Shown: positions 29,874-38,946 of the stretch, in pieces
Layout of the letters: each line of letters opens with the position of its first letter
Numbering within the stretch: the stretch's first letter is position 1
Source: Nitrospirota bacterium
Lineage (GTDB): Bacteria > Nitrospirota > Thermodesulfovibrionia > Thermodesulfovibrionales > JdFR-88
Direction: 5' to 3'
DNA length: 64,000 nucleotides
Assembly (NCBI GenBank): GCA_021789935.1
Contig: JAJYIR010000002.1
Coordinates: 1-64,000 of the forward strand
The notes under the pieces: model-generated
What the model saw: the letters and a program-made list of their open reading frames with translations, nothing else
The model's database searches: none
Told to the model about the DNA's origin: nothing
Position numbers and translations under genes: made by a program

Positions 29874-30953
29874 TTATCTGCTGGCCACCAGGCAGGATGA
29901 ATTGTCAGGCGGAAGCAGTATCTTCTGCCCTGCCCTTATGTACCTGCCCCTGATCTGGTTTAGCCCTTTTATTAGCTCAACGGGAATCCTGAACCTCCTT
30001 GCGATACTGAGCAGGGAGGCCCTGCGCCTTGCCGTATAGACCCTCATTGGAAGCCTCTCCTCCGGAGTGAGCCTGTCCAGCTTGGCAAGAAACGGCATCA
30101 GGGTGTGTTTGGGTATCCTCAAAATATAGCTTTTAACGTCCAGAGGGGTGCACCACCTGGTAAGTTCGGGGTTCAGCGCTTTTATATCCTTCAGGCTTAC
30201 ACCCGCGCACCTGGCCGCCACAGTGAGATCCAGGGGCTGCCATAGTACGACCTCGTCATAAGAGAATGTAGTCTGGGGGACCACATTGGCAAACCCGTGG
30301 CTTCCCGGATCGAGAGCGATGGTCCTGGCGGCCAGGAACTTGGGGACATAGTTTTTTGTCTCATCCGCGATCCTCTTTGTGAAGTAGAGGTCCCAGAAGC
30401 TGTTGCCGCCGGTTTTTTCAAGGGCGCGCTTTATGGCACCCTCACCCGCGTTATAGGCCGCCATGGCAAGCCCCCAGGAGCCGAACATGTTGTGCAGGTC
30501 CTTCAGGTACATGGCAGCCGCCATTGTGGATTTCACCGGGTCGCGCCTTTCATCCATCCACCAGTTTACCTTGAGCCCGTACCGCTTGGCCGTAGATGCA
30601 ATGAACTGCCATGGGCCAACGGCCTTGGCGCGCGAGTCCGCGTAGGGGCTGAACCCGCTCTCTATCATGGAAAGAAACACGATATCCCCGGGTATATTGT
30701 TCTCAGACATTATCTGCCTCATGACGGACAAGTATTTCGGGGCCCGGCTCAGCCACAGGGCGAAGGGCTTCTTAAGGTCCTCCGAAAAAAACTGCATGTA
30801 TTTTGCCACCGCTTTTCCGGCAACGGGACTGTCCTCGAGATTGGAGATGAAATGGCTGTCCTTTCCCGCCCACGCAAAGCGGGAAAAGACAATAGTGATG
30901 AGCGTCACAACAAGCAAAAAGCAATTTATTGTGCGCTTTTTTCCCATGGCCAT
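29874..30953 (-). CDS. mltD: Lytic transglycosylase with LysM domain (MltD-like)
   Basis: A 359-residue exported murein hydrolase. After the signal peptide, the SLT domain shows the catalytic FLSMIESGFSPYADS, AVGPWQFIASTAKRYGL and LAMAAYNAGEGAI. A linker is followed by one C-terminal LysM-like peptidoglycan-binding unit (residues about 310-350, ending AGQKILLPP). MltD proteins usually have two or more LysM units, so this is a short form. ATG at 30953 or 30947, neither with a good ribosome site. Divergent from bamA. Confidence 0.88.
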   Translation of the reverse strand: MAMGKKRTINCFLLVVTLITIVFSRFAWAGKDSHFISNLEDSPVAGKAVAKYMQFFSEDLKKPFALWLSRAPKYLSVMRQIMSENNIPGDIVFLSMIESGFSPYADSRAKAVGPWQFIASTAKRYGLKVNWWMDERRDPVKSTMAAAMYLKDLHNMFGSWGLAMAAYNAGEGAIKRALEKTGGNSFWDLYFTKRIADETKNYVPKFLAARTIALDPGSHGFANVVPQTTFSYDEVVLWQPLDLTVAARCAGVSLKDIKALNPELTRWCTPLDVKSYILRIPKHTLMPFLAKLDRLTPEERLPMRVYTARRRASLLSIARRFRIPVELIKGLNQIRGRYIRAGQKILLPPDNSSCLVASR

Positions 30954-31080
30954 TATTTCATCCCATCCGCATGGGGCTTGTCAAGCGGATTCACGCGGGC
31001 TTTTTTCTGGCTTCCTTCTCTTGTTTACAGGGGTGGCCCGCAGGCGTTATACTACAAGCTTAAAAAAACAGAGGAGGCTT

Positions 31081-33330
31081 ATGTCCGTTAAGGGGAAACT
31101 TGGGTTAGTCGCGCTCGTTTGCCTTTTATTATCTCTTTGGGCAGCAGCCGCCTGGGGCGCGCAGCCTATCGTGGCAGGCATAGTGATAAAAGGCCTCAGA
31201 AGGATTGAGGAAGGCGTCGTACGGAGGCAGATATCACAGCAGTCCGGCCAGCCTCTTTCCCAGAAGAAGATCAGCCAGGACATCAAGAACATTTACGCCA
31301 CCGGCTATTTCGAGGACGTTAAGGTGGAGGGGCTCCCTTTCGAGGGGGGCATAAAGCTGATCTATGTGGTTGTCGAGAAACCCACCATCTCCAGGGTCGA
31401 GATCTACGGCAACAAAGAGGTAAAGCTCGCCGACATAAAAAAGCAGATCGGCATATCCACGGGTTCCGTGGCCGATACCGTCCTGATAAACGACAACGCC
31501 CTGAAGATAAAGGCCTATTACGAGTCTGAGGGCTTCAGCCTCACCGAGGTGGTGCCGGTGCTGAGGACGGTCGGCGGGAACCGCGTAAACCTCACCTATG
31601 TAATAAAAGAGGGCCCGAAGATCAAAATAAAGGAAATAAGGTTTGAGGGAAACAAGGCCCTCACCAGCGGCCAGATAAAAAAAGTGCTGAAGAGCAAACC
31701 GCGGTGGCTTTTCTCCTTCCTCTCAAAAAGCGGCTATTACAAAAAAGACGACCTCCTGACTGACAGCGACCGCATCAGGGACCTCTATTACGACCGCGGG
31801 TACATACAGGCCGTGGTCTCCGCACCCGAAACCACTTTGACCCCGGACAAGAAATGGGCCTCCATTACGTACAAAATAACCGAGGGAGACCAGTTCAGGA
31901 TATCCGGCATAAGCATCAAGGGCAACAAGGTAGTTAGCACCAAAGAGATCGAGGGGATGCTCAAGTCCAAAACCGGGGAACCGGTCAGCCGGAGGCTCGT
32001 GCAGGAGGATGTAGTAGACCTCACGGAACGGTATTCCGAGCACGGCTACGCGCTTGCCGTCATAAACCCGGACCTGGTGCCCGATACCAAGAAAAAAACC
32101 GTTTATATCACATACCAGATAGACGAAGGGTCCCTCTATCACGTGGGCAAGATCGAGATATCGGGGAACCAGAAGACCAGGGACTGGGTAATAAGGAGGG
32201 AAGTGCTCCTCAATGAGGGGGACATCTTCAACAGCAGTCTCCTCAGAAAAAGTTATGAAAACCTCAACAACCTGAATTTTTTCAGCAGTGTCACCATGAA
32301 CCCGCGGCCGGTCCCCACGAGCAAACTGGTGGACCTGGATGTAAACGTAAAAGAAAAGCCGACAGGTTCTTTAAGTATAGGCGGCGGGTACAGTTCCGTG
32401 GACAAGCTTATAGGCATGGTCAACGTATCCCAGGGCAACCTGGGCGGCAGGGGCCAGTATTTGAAATTAAGCGGAGAGTTAGGCGGACTTTCCAGCTTCT
32501 ATGAGCTCACCTTCAAGGAGCCTTGGCTGTTTGGCCACCGCCTTTCCCTGTCAACCTCCATTTACAAGCAGAATCAGGACTATCTTGATTACACCAGGCA
32601 GGCCACCGGCTTTGACATAAGCATGAGCAGGCCCGTAGCAGAAAACACGTGGCTAAGCCTTGATTACAGGCTTGAAAACGCTCAGATAACGGGGATTTTG
32701 ACTACCGCCTCTCCGGTGATACAGGACCAGGCCGGCACCAAGCTTACCAGCAGCATTACCCCCGGCATAGTAAGGGACACCAGGGACAACTACCTGATGC
32801 CTCACAGGGGTTCAAGAAACAGCCTCTATGTGACCTTTGCGGGCATCGGCGGCGACAACAAATTTCTCAAGGTGGTGGGCGAGTCAGGATGGTTTTTCCC
32901 CATATCGAGCAGGACCACGCTGTCGCTCCACGGCATACTGGGATACGGCACCGGCCTTTTCGGCCAGGAGATGCCGCTTTATGAGAGGTTTTACGTCGGC
33001 GGCATATATACTGTAAGAGGCCTGGGATACGGGGACGCCGGCCCGAAAGACGTAAACGGAGAACCCATCGGCGGATTAAATGAGCTTGTGGGTAACGTGG
33101 ATTACATCTATCCGCTGCTTACTGCAATAAAGCTGTATGGAGACGTCTTTTTTGACGCCGGTTCAGCCTATGATACCACCCTGCCAAAGGATATCAGGTA
33201 CACGGCGGGCACAGGGATCAGGTGGATTTCACCGGTTGGCCCGATAAGGATAGAATGGGGATGGGATCTAAACAAGAAACCGGATGAGAAATCAAACAGG
33301 GTGGATTTCACCTTCGGTACTTTCTTCTAA
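31081..33330 (+). CDS. bamA: Outer membrane protein assembly factor BamA
   Basis: Core of the complex that inserts beta-barrel proteins into the outer membrane. The start at 31081 has GAGGAGG upstream and leads into a signal peptide ending AAAWGAQP; the frame is open upstream but overlaps mltD and is not credible. The 749 residues contain five POTRA repeats (about 27-430, for example ISRVEIYGNKEVKLADIKKQI and KIKEIRFEGNKALTSGQIKK, each quoted in part) and the C-terminal barrel with the VRGLGYGD loop signature and a final aromatic (TFGTFF). It begins the envelope/lipid A run bamA-skp-lpxD-fabZ-lpxA-lpxI. Confidence 0.96.
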   Translation: MSVKGKLGLVALVCLLLSLWAAAAWGAQPIVAGIVIKGLRRIEEGVVRRQISQQSGQPLSQKKISQDIKNIYATGYFEDVKVEGLPFEGGIKLIYVVVEKPTISRVEIYGNKEVKLADIKKQIGISTGSVADTVLINDNALKIKAYYESEGFSLTEVVPVLRTVGGNRVNLTYVIKEGPKIKIKEIRFEGNKALTSGQIKKVLKSKPRWLFSFLSKSGYYKKDDLLTDSDRIRDLYYDRGYIQAVVSAPETTLTPDKKWASITYKITEGDQFRISGISIKGNKVVSTKEIEGMLKSKTGEPVSRRLVQEDVVDLTERYSEHGYALAVINPDLVPDTKKKTVYITYQIDEGSLYHVGKIEISGNQKTRDWVIRREVLLNEGDIFNSSLLRKSYENLNNLNFFSSVTMNPRPVPTSKLVDLDVNVKEKPTGSLSIGGGYSSVDKLIGMVNVSQGNLGGRGQYLKLSGELGGLSSFYELTFKEPWLFGHRLSLSTSIYKQNQDYLDYTRQATGFDISMSRPVAENTWLSLDYRLENAQITGILTTASPVIQDQAGTKLTSSITPGIVRDTRDNYLMPHRGSRNSLYVTFAGIGGDNKFLKVVGESGWFFPISSRTTLSLHGILGYGTGLFGQEMPLYERFYVGGIYTVRGLGYGDAGPKDVNGEPIGGLNELVGNVDYIYPLLTAIKLYGDVFFDAGSAYDTTLPKDIRYTAGTGIRWISPVGPIRIEWGWDLNKKPDEKSNRVDFTFGTFF

Positions 33331-33414
33331 TAAACAGGCGGGCTTCTAACAACAGATGGGCTTTTAGTTTAAAAACAGCGAGCGGCGGAACAAAAGTAAA
33401 ACCGGTTGGCCGGT

Positions 33415-33420
33415 TATAAT
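33415..33420 (+). promoter_or_regulatory. -10 box of a possible skp promoter
   Basis: A consensus TATAAT lies between bamA and skp, directly after the inverted repeat ACCGG-TTGG-CCGGT (33401-33414). No good -35 is present, so an activator acting at the repeat, or chance, are both possible. Confidence 0.4.
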
Positions 33421-33443
33421 AAATGAAGAAAAATTCCTTACAA

Positions 33444-33465
33444 CGGGCTTCCTTAAGGAAGCCCG
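33444..33465. repeat. Perfect 22-base palindrome in the skp leader
   Basis: Two 11-base arms (CGGGCTTCCTT and its exact complement) meet without a loop base, followed by A-rich sequence and then the skp ribosome site. It lacks a T tail, so it is not an ordinary terminator. It could form a leader hairpin or cruciform, or bind a dimeric protein. Confidence 0.7.
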
Positions 33466-33511
33466 ATAAAAAAACACCATGGAATATGGACCGATTAAAC
33501 AAGGAGGAACA

Positions 33512-34066
33512 ATGAAAAAGGCAATACTTATGGCGGCGGCGATGCTTCTTCTTGCCGCGCAACTGGCGGGGGCACAGACCGTCAAAACCGGTTCGAAAAC
33601 AGCGACCAAAATAGGTTATGTGGACCTTCAGCGGGCCCTTAATGACTCCAACGAGGGCCAGGCCGCAAAGACCGAACTTCAGGCTGTGATGAAGGGCATG
33701 CAGGCCGATATAGACAAAAAGATAGCGGAACGGGACAAACTGAAGGCCGAGCTCGAAAAGCAGTCCTCCGTTCTCTCTCCGAAGGCGAAGAAGCAGAAAG
33801 AAGCGGCCCTTGAAAAATTGACCGCCGAGACGCAGCAGATGATAACCCAGTCCAACACGGAGATGCAGCAAAAGCAGCGGGAAAAAGAGGTCGTCATCCT
33901 CAAGAAAATAAAGAACGCGATAGAACAAATAGGCAAGAGCGAACACTATCTCGTAATACTCCCCGCCGACGTCATACTGTACCCTGGCGGCACAAAAGAG
34001 ATCACCGACGAGGTCATACAGCGCGTGAATCAAGCATCCCCGTCGCCGGCGCCGTCGGGCAAATAA
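33512..34066 (+). CDS. skp: OmpH/Skp-family periplasmic chaperone
   Basis: A 184-residue exported protein. The start at 33512 has AAGGAGG 5 bases upstream and opens a signal peptide ending QLAGA. The mature part begins with KIGYVDLQRALNDSNEGQ, the OmpH/Skp signature, then a long charged helical hairpin (about 55-145) that forms the tentacles of the Skp trimer, and a C-terminal LPADVILYPGG strand. Skp holds unfolded outer-membrane proteins on the way to BamA, consistent with its place after bamA. Confidence 0.9.
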   Translation: MKKAILMAAAMLLLAAQLAGAQTVKTGSKTATKIGYVDLQRALNDSNEGQAAKTELQAVMKGMQADIDKKIAERDKLKAELEKQSSVLSPKAKKQKEAALEKLTAETQQMITQSNTEMQQKQREKEVVILKKIKNAIEQIGKSEHYLVILPADVILYPGGTKEITDEVIQRVNQASPSPAPSGK

Positions 34067-34103
34067 ATGAGCCGGGCAATTAAAAATTGCTCTTACGTCT
34101 CTG

Positions 34104-35141
34104 ATGAAACTCTCTGAGATAGCCCGTCTTCTGGGCGGCAGGCTGCACGGAGACCCCGATGCGGAGATAACCGGGGTCTCCGGAATTGAAGATGCCCGCC
34201 CCGGGGACATAACCTATCTGCTCAAGCCATCTCTTCAGGAGCAGGCGGAGGGCTCTGCCGCTGCCTGCGTAATAGTAAAAGAGGCTTTTTTACCCGGATT
34301 TAAAAAAAACCAGCTTGCGGTGGATGACCCGCAGCTGGCCTTCGTCCGTCTGCTGGAGCATTTCCACGCCGCCGGACGCCCGCCAGCCGGCATAAGCGAT
34401 CTGGCTTTTATATCAGGCGGGGCGGAGGTGGACAGCCAGGCCACGGTGCTGCCCTTTGTTTTCATAGGGGAGGGCGCCCGTATCGGCGCGGGGAGCCTGC
34501 TTTATCCCGGGGTTTCCGTGGGCGCGGGCTCAAAAATCGGACGGGACTGCACTCTACACCCCAACGTGACCGTGCGCGAGGGCGTTACCATCGGGGACAG
34601 GGTGGGCATCCATGCCGGAAGCGTAATAGGGTCCGATGGTTTTGGCTACATCATGCGTGAGGGCAGGCACATTAAAATTCCCCAGGTTGGCGGAGTTGTG
34701 ATAGAGGACGATGTGGAGATCGGCGCCTGCGCAACCATCGACCGCGCAACAACTGGCAACACGGTCATAGGCAGGGGCGCAAAGATAGACAACCTGGTGC
34801 AGATAGCCCATAACGTAAAGATAGGGGCCGGGTGCATAATAGTTGCCCAGGCCGGGATAGCCGGAAGTTCCACTCTCGGCAACTACGTTATTGTGGCGGG
34901 GCAAGCCGGCATAGCAGACCATGTCCGGATCGAAGACGGCTCCGTGGTTGGGGCCAATTCAGGCGTTATGCCCAATACAAGGCTTTCAAAGGGGGCTTAT
35001 GCCGGCTCCCCAGTGCTGCCGCACAGGCAGTGGCTTAAGGCAATGTCTCTTACAGCCAGGCTGCCCGAGATGAACAAGGCCATGCAGGACCTTGAAAAAA
35101 GGTTATCGGAACTTGAAAGGAGGTTTTTGCGCGAGGAATGA
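34104..35141 (+). CDS. lpxD: UDP-3-O-acylglucosamine N-acyltransferase
   Basis: Third step of lipid A synthesis: transfers a hydroxyacyl chain from acyl carrier protein to UDP-3-O-acylglucosamine. The N-terminal uridine-binding domain ([19 protein letters not shown]) is followed by a left-handed beta-helix of hexapeptide repeats. The catalytic histidine lies in [12 protein letters not shown], and a C-terminal helix ([12 protein letters not shown]) is present. Length 345. Overlaps fabZ by 4 bases. Confidence 0.96.
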   Translation: MKLSEIARLLGGRLHGDPDAEITGVSGIEDARPGDITYLLKPSLQEQAEGSAAACVIVKEAFLPGFKKNQLAVDDPQLAFVRLLEHFHAAGRPPAGISDLAFISGGAEVDSQATVLPFVFIGEGARIGAGSLLYPGVSVGAGSKIGRDCTLHPNVTVREGVTIGDRVGIHAGSVIGSDGFGYIMREGRHIKIPQVGGVVIEDDVEIGACATIDRATTGNTVIGRGAKIDNLVQIAHNVKIGAGCIIVAQAGIAGSSTLGNYVIVAGQAGIADHVRIEDGSVVGANSGVMPNTRLSKGAYAGSPVLPHRQWLKAMSLTARLPEMNKAMQDLEKRLSELERRFLREE

Positions 35142-35569
35142 TAAACGTCAGAGAGATCGAGGCCATCCTTCCCCACAGGTTTCCTTTTTTACTTGTTGAC
35201 AGGATAACGGAGCTGGATCCTGGTGAAAAGGCCGTTGGCATAAAGAACGCAACCATCAACGAGCATTTTTTCGCCGGCCATTTCCCCGGCAATCCCATTA
35301 TGCCGGGCGTGCTCATAATAGAGGCCCTCGCTCAGACGGCCGGGGTGCTTGCATTCAAGTCCGGCATGCAGGGCAAGGCGGTATATTTCATGAGCATTGA
35401 TAAGGTGAAATTCAGAAAACCGGTGGTGCCGGGAGACCAGATACACCTGGAGGTAAAGGTCCTCCAGCAGAGGGACAAAGTCTGGAAATTCGCCGGACGT
35501 GCGATGGTAGACGCCAAGGTAGCGGCGGAGGCCGAGTTCACCGCCATGGTGACAGACAGGGAGATCTGA
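35138..35569 (+). CDS. fabZ: 3-hydroxyacyl-[acyl-carrier-protein] dehydratase
   Basis: Hot-dog fold dehydratase of fatty acid elongation, 143 residues. The catalytic His is in [17 protein letters not shown] and the Glu in [11 protein letters not shown]; the N-terminal [14 protein letters not shown] is also typical. Its start overlaps the lpxD stop (ATGA), and lpxA follows after 4 bases. This order is conserved widely because FabZ and LpxA/LpxD compete for hydroxyacyl-ACP. Confidence 0.97.
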   Translation: MINVREIEAILPHRFPFLLVDRITELDPGEKAVGIKNATINEHFFAGHFPGNPIMPGVLIIEALAQTAGVLAFKSGMQGKAVYFMSIDKVKFRKPVVPGDQIHLEVKVLQQRDKVWKFAGRAMVDAKVAAEAEFTAMVTDREI

Positions 35570-35573
35570 AAAA

Positions 35574-36371
35574 ATGGAAATCCATCCTACGGCCTTAGTG
35601 CATGAAAAGGCGTCAGTCGCCAGGGACGTGCAGATCGGCCCCTATTGCATCATAGGCGAAGGTGCCAAGATAGGGCGCGGAGTAAAACTTCTGAACAATG
35701 TCGTTATAGAAGGGGACGCGGAGATCGGCCAGGGCTCCACCATCTATCCCTTTGCCGTCATCGGGCTGCCCCCGCAGGACATGAAGTACGGGGGAGAAAA
35801 AACCGGCGTGAGAATTGGAAGCGGCAACATTATCAGGGAATACGCCAGCATCCACAGGGGGTCGGTCGGAGCGGAGGGGGTCACCATCCTGGGTGACAAT
35901 AATTACATAATGGCCTATTCCCACATAGCCCATGACTGCAGAATTGGAAGCAACGTCGTGATGGCCAACTCCGTTACCATGGCCGGCCATGTTCAGGTGG
36001 ACGATAACGCAATACTTGGCGGCGTCATTGCCATACACCAGTTTACCCGCATAGGCGCTTTTTCCATGACCGGGGGATTCAGCGGCATAGGGCAGGACAT
36101 ACCTCCTTATACCATCGCATCCGGAGCCAGGGCAAAGCTCTACGGGCTCAACCTGGTAGGCCTTAAGAGACACGGCTTCTCCAAGGAGACCATAGCCGAC
36201 CTCTCCAAGGCGTACAAGATACTCTTCAGGAGCAAGTATACGCTGAAGGAAGCGATTAAAAAAGTGCAGGAGGACATCCCAAAAACCCCGGAGCTTGAGC
36301 GCCTGATGGAGTTCGTAAAAACTTCAAAACGCGGCATCTGCCGTCCGACGGCGGCCAAAACCCCGTTTTAG
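35574..36371 (+). CDS. lpxA: UDP-N-acetylglucosamine acyltransferase
   Basis: First step of lipid A synthesis. Left-handed beta-helix from residue 2 (HPTALVHEKASVARDVQIG and onward), the signature PPQDMKYGGEKTGVRIG, the catalytic histidine within IMAYSHIAHDC, and the GLNLVGLKRHGFS segment leading to the C-terminal helices. Length 265 is standard. It lies between fabZ and lpxI with spacings of 4 and 1 bases. Confidence 0.97.
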   Translation: MEIHPTALVHEKASVARDVQIGPYCIIGEGAKIGRGVKLLNNVVIEGDAEIGQGSTIYPFAVIGLPPQDMKYGGEKTGVRIGSGNIIREYASIHRGSVGAEGVTILGDNNYIMAYSHIAHDCRIGSNVVMANSVTMAGHVQVDDNAILGGVIAIHQFTRIGAFSMTGGFSGIGQDIPPYTIASGARAKLYGLNLVGLKRHGFSKETIADLSKAYKILFRSKYTLKEAIKKVQEDIPKTPELERLMEFVKTSKRGICRPTAAKTPF

Positions 36372-36372
36372 A

Positions 36373-37197
36373 ATGACGAAGACCGTAGGGCTTATAGCGG
36401 GCATGGGCAAGCTGCCCCGCCTCATAGCAAAAGACGCCAGGGAGCGAGGCTACAGGGTTGTGGCCGTCGGGCTTGATCCGGTAGCTGACGATGAGAAGCT
36501 TGAGGGCGCAGTGGACGTCCTTGAGAGGATAAACGTGGGCAAGTTGGACAAGGTTATCAAAACCCTGAAGCGAAACGGAGTGGCCGAGGCCGTAATGGCG
36601 GGGAAGGTGCCAAAGGAGCTTTTATACAAAAGCCGCATCACCCCCGACCTAAGGGCGATAAAGATCCTCATGACACTTAAGGACAGAAGCGACGACACCC
36701 TTATGCTGGCCATTACGGGCGAACTGGGAAAAGACGGGATCAGGCTTCTTGAGACGACCGCCTTCTGCTCGGGCCTGCTTGCCCCGGAAGGCGGCATCAC
36801 CAAAAAACAACCCACAAAAGCCCAGTGGAAGGACATAGAGTGGGGATACGCAATGGCAAAAGAGATAGGCCGGCTGGACATCGGGCAGACTGTTGTGGTC
36901 AAGAACCGGGCGGTAATGGCTGTGGAAGCCATAGAAGGCACGGACAAGGCTATTAAGAGAGGCGGGAAACTGGCCGGAGGAGGGGCAGTCGTAGTCAAGA
37001 CGGCAAAACCCGGACAGGACATGCGCTTTGATGTGCCGGCAGTGGGCCTGAGCACTGTGCAGGCAATGATCGAGGCGGAGGCGGCCGTGCTGGTGCTGGA
37101 AGCCGGGGCGACCCTTATCCTTGAAAAAGAGAAAGCCGTGAAACAAGCCGATGATGCCGGGATAGCCATCGTGGGCTATTCCCCTCACCGCAAGTAA
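36373..37197 (+). CDS. lpxI: UDP-2,3-diacylglucosamine diphosphatase LpxI
   Basis: Hydrolyses UDP-2,3-diacylglucosamine to lipid X and UMP, replacing LpxH in many alpha- and deltaproteobacteria and related phyla. The 274 residues match LpxI (formerly DUF1009): GLIAGMGKLPRLIAKDAR at the start, VGKLDKVIKTLKRNGV, RSDDTLMLAITGELGKDGI, and the C-terminal RFDVPAVGLSTVQAM with a catalytic-region AIEGTDKAI. It follows lpxA by one base. lpxB is not in the window; a convergent gene follows. Confidence 0.94.
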   Translation: MTKTVGLIAGMGKLPRLIAKDARERGYRVVAVGLDPVADDEKLEGAVDVLERINVGKLDKVIKTLKRNGVAEAVMAGKVPKELLYKSRITPDLRAIKILMTLKDRSDDTLMLAITGELGKDGIRLLETTAFCSGLLAPEGGITKKQPTKAQWKDIEWGYAMAKEIGRLDIGQTVVVKNRAVMAVEAIEGTDKAIKRGGKLAGGGAVVVKTAKPGQDMRFDVPAVGLSTVQAMIEAEAAVLVLEAGATLILEKEKAVKQADDAGIAIVGYSPHRK

Positions 37198-37393
37198 GCT
37201 TCAGGGCCGCCTCAAATAGGACTCATGGTTAAAGACGAACCCGCCCTCCCCTGAAACCAAATGTCCCGCTTTTTACCTTATTTGCCTTAATTGTAAAAAG
37301 GTACTTTTTGGAATAGAGCGCCCTGCCTGGTTAGATTTCTACCAAGATAAGATTAGCCTTATGGAAAGCGGGTTTTCAGGGTTTTTTCTTTTT

Positions 37394-38734
37394 CTATTCA
37401 GGAAATATCACTTCGTGGATGAGCTTTCTTTTAAGGGGCTCCCTGTCGCCGATCTCAATGCCTGAAAGAAACACCTCCTCGGCCTCCTTCAGTCTTGAAG
37501 GGTCATTCGTGTGGAGCGTGGCAAAAGGGGTTTCCGCGTTTACGGCGTCTCCCGGTTTTTTGCCTATGATGATCCCAGCTGCCGGATCTATATCATCATT
37601 CGTCCCCCTGCCCGCGCCCAGGAGCATCGAGGCCTGGCCTACCGCAAAGGCATCCATCCTCGTGATATAGCCTTTCCATGGAGAAATAACAGGCTTTATA
37701 TGCCCTGCAGCGGGCAGAAGGGCCGGATTGAGCACGGCATCCGCGTTGCCATGTTGAGCATCGACACACTCAATCAATTTGGCGAACGCGTCTCCGTGGT
37801 CTATATAATCCCATATCTCGTCCTTATACCGTTTAAGCAGGTTCTCTCCAAGCCTCTGGGGAACGGTCTCCTCGCTTACCACATCGGCAAGGTGCAGCAT
37901 CCAGGCCGCGAGGGTCATGGTTATCTCCATAAGGTCCGGGGCGAAATTGCCTTTAAGGGCCGATATGCACTCCTTGAGTTCCAAGGCGTTGCCGACCGAG
38001 CGTCCAAGCGGGACGTCCATGTCCGTCACAAGGGCAATGGTCGTTACTCCCATGGAAGTGCCGATCCTGACCATCAGGTTGGCAAGTTCCCTTGCCTCCT
38101 CAAGCCCCTTCGTCAAGGCCCCTGAGCCCGTCTTTACATCAAGGACGAGCGCGTCAATCCCCTCCGACAGCTTTTTGCTCATTATGCTTGCGGCTATAAG
38201 CGGAATGGACTCCACGGTGGACGTAGCGTCCCGAAGCGCGTAAATTTTCTTGTCCGCAGGGTTTATCTGATCAGTCTGTCCGTTTATGAAGAACCCGGCC
38301 GTCTTAAGGCACTCTGCAAGCTCCTCTGTCCCTAAATCCGTCCTGAACCCCGGGATGGAAGAGAGTTTATCTATCGTCCCCCCTGTATGTCCCAGCCCTC
38401 TCCCCGCTATTGAAGGCATCTTCAGTCCCATTGCGGCCATAAGCGGGGCAAGAATTATCAGTGTCTTGTCCCCCACCCCTCCGGTCGAATGCTTGTCTAT
38501 CTTCACACCCTGAATGCTGCCAGTTTCAAGCTTCACCCCGGAGGAGACCATGGCGCTCGTGAGGGCAACGGTTTCCTCGGCGCTCATCCCGTTGCAGTAT
38601 ACGGCCATGAGTAACGCGGACAACTGGTAATCGGGTACCTGGCCTTTAATGCTCCCTTCGATGAGAAACGCAATCTCGGGGCCGGAAAGCGCCCCCCCGT
38701 TTCTCTTTTTCCTTATAATATCCACAGCTCTCAT
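37394..38734 (-). CDS. pdp: Pyrimidine-nucleoside (thymidine) phosphorylase
   Basis: Cleaves thymidine and uridine to base and (deoxy)ribose-1-phosphate in nucleoside salvage. The phosphate- and substrate-binding signatures are KHSTGGVGDKTLI, SIAGRGLGHTGGTIDKL, LYALRDATSTVESIPL-type ALRDATSTVESIPLI, and SKKLSEGIDALVLDVK followed by GSGA. Length 446. pdp is used because the residues match the broad Firmicutes-type enzyme; deoA would be an equal choice. It stands alone, converging with lpxI. Confidence 0.92.
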   Translation of the reverse strand: MRAVDIIRKKRNGGALSGPEIAFLIEGSIKGQVPDYQLSALLMAVYCNGMSAEETVALTSAMVSSGVKLETGSIQGVKIDKHSTGGVGDKTLIILAPLMAAMGLKMPSIAGRGLGHTGGTIDKLSSIPGFRTDLGTEELAECLKTAGFFINGQTDQINPADKKIYALRDATSTVESIPLIAASIMSKKLSEGIDALVLDVKTGSGALTKGLEEARELANLMVRIGTSMGVTTIALVTDMDVPLGRSVGNALELKECISALKGNFAPDLMEITMTLAAWMLHLADVVSEETVPQRLGENLLKRYKDEIWDYIDHGDAFAKLIECVDAQHGNADAVLNPALLPAAGHIKPVISPWKGYITRMDAFAVGQASMLLGAGRGTNDDIDPAAGIIIGKKPGDAVNAETPFATLHTNDPSRLKEAEEVFLSGIEIGDREPLKRKLIHEVIFPE

Positions 38735-38946
38735 GAAGCACTAGTTTAGTTTAAAAAACAAAAAAGGGTCAATTATCAAAAATCTGTTAAAATATGTCAT
38801 GTCACTAAAGGGTTTTAATTGCCATATCTCCGCCGGACCCATGCCGGACCTGCCAGGCGCGAAGAAAGCCGTTCAAAAGAGATCTGTATTTTTTGTGCTT
38901 TAGGTCTCTTTGCCCCTTGAGGAGGAAGCGGAAAAAAAACAAAAAC

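Noticed and set aside
33308-34210. 300-codon minus-strand frame
   Set aside because: Antisense shadow of skp and the start of lpxD.
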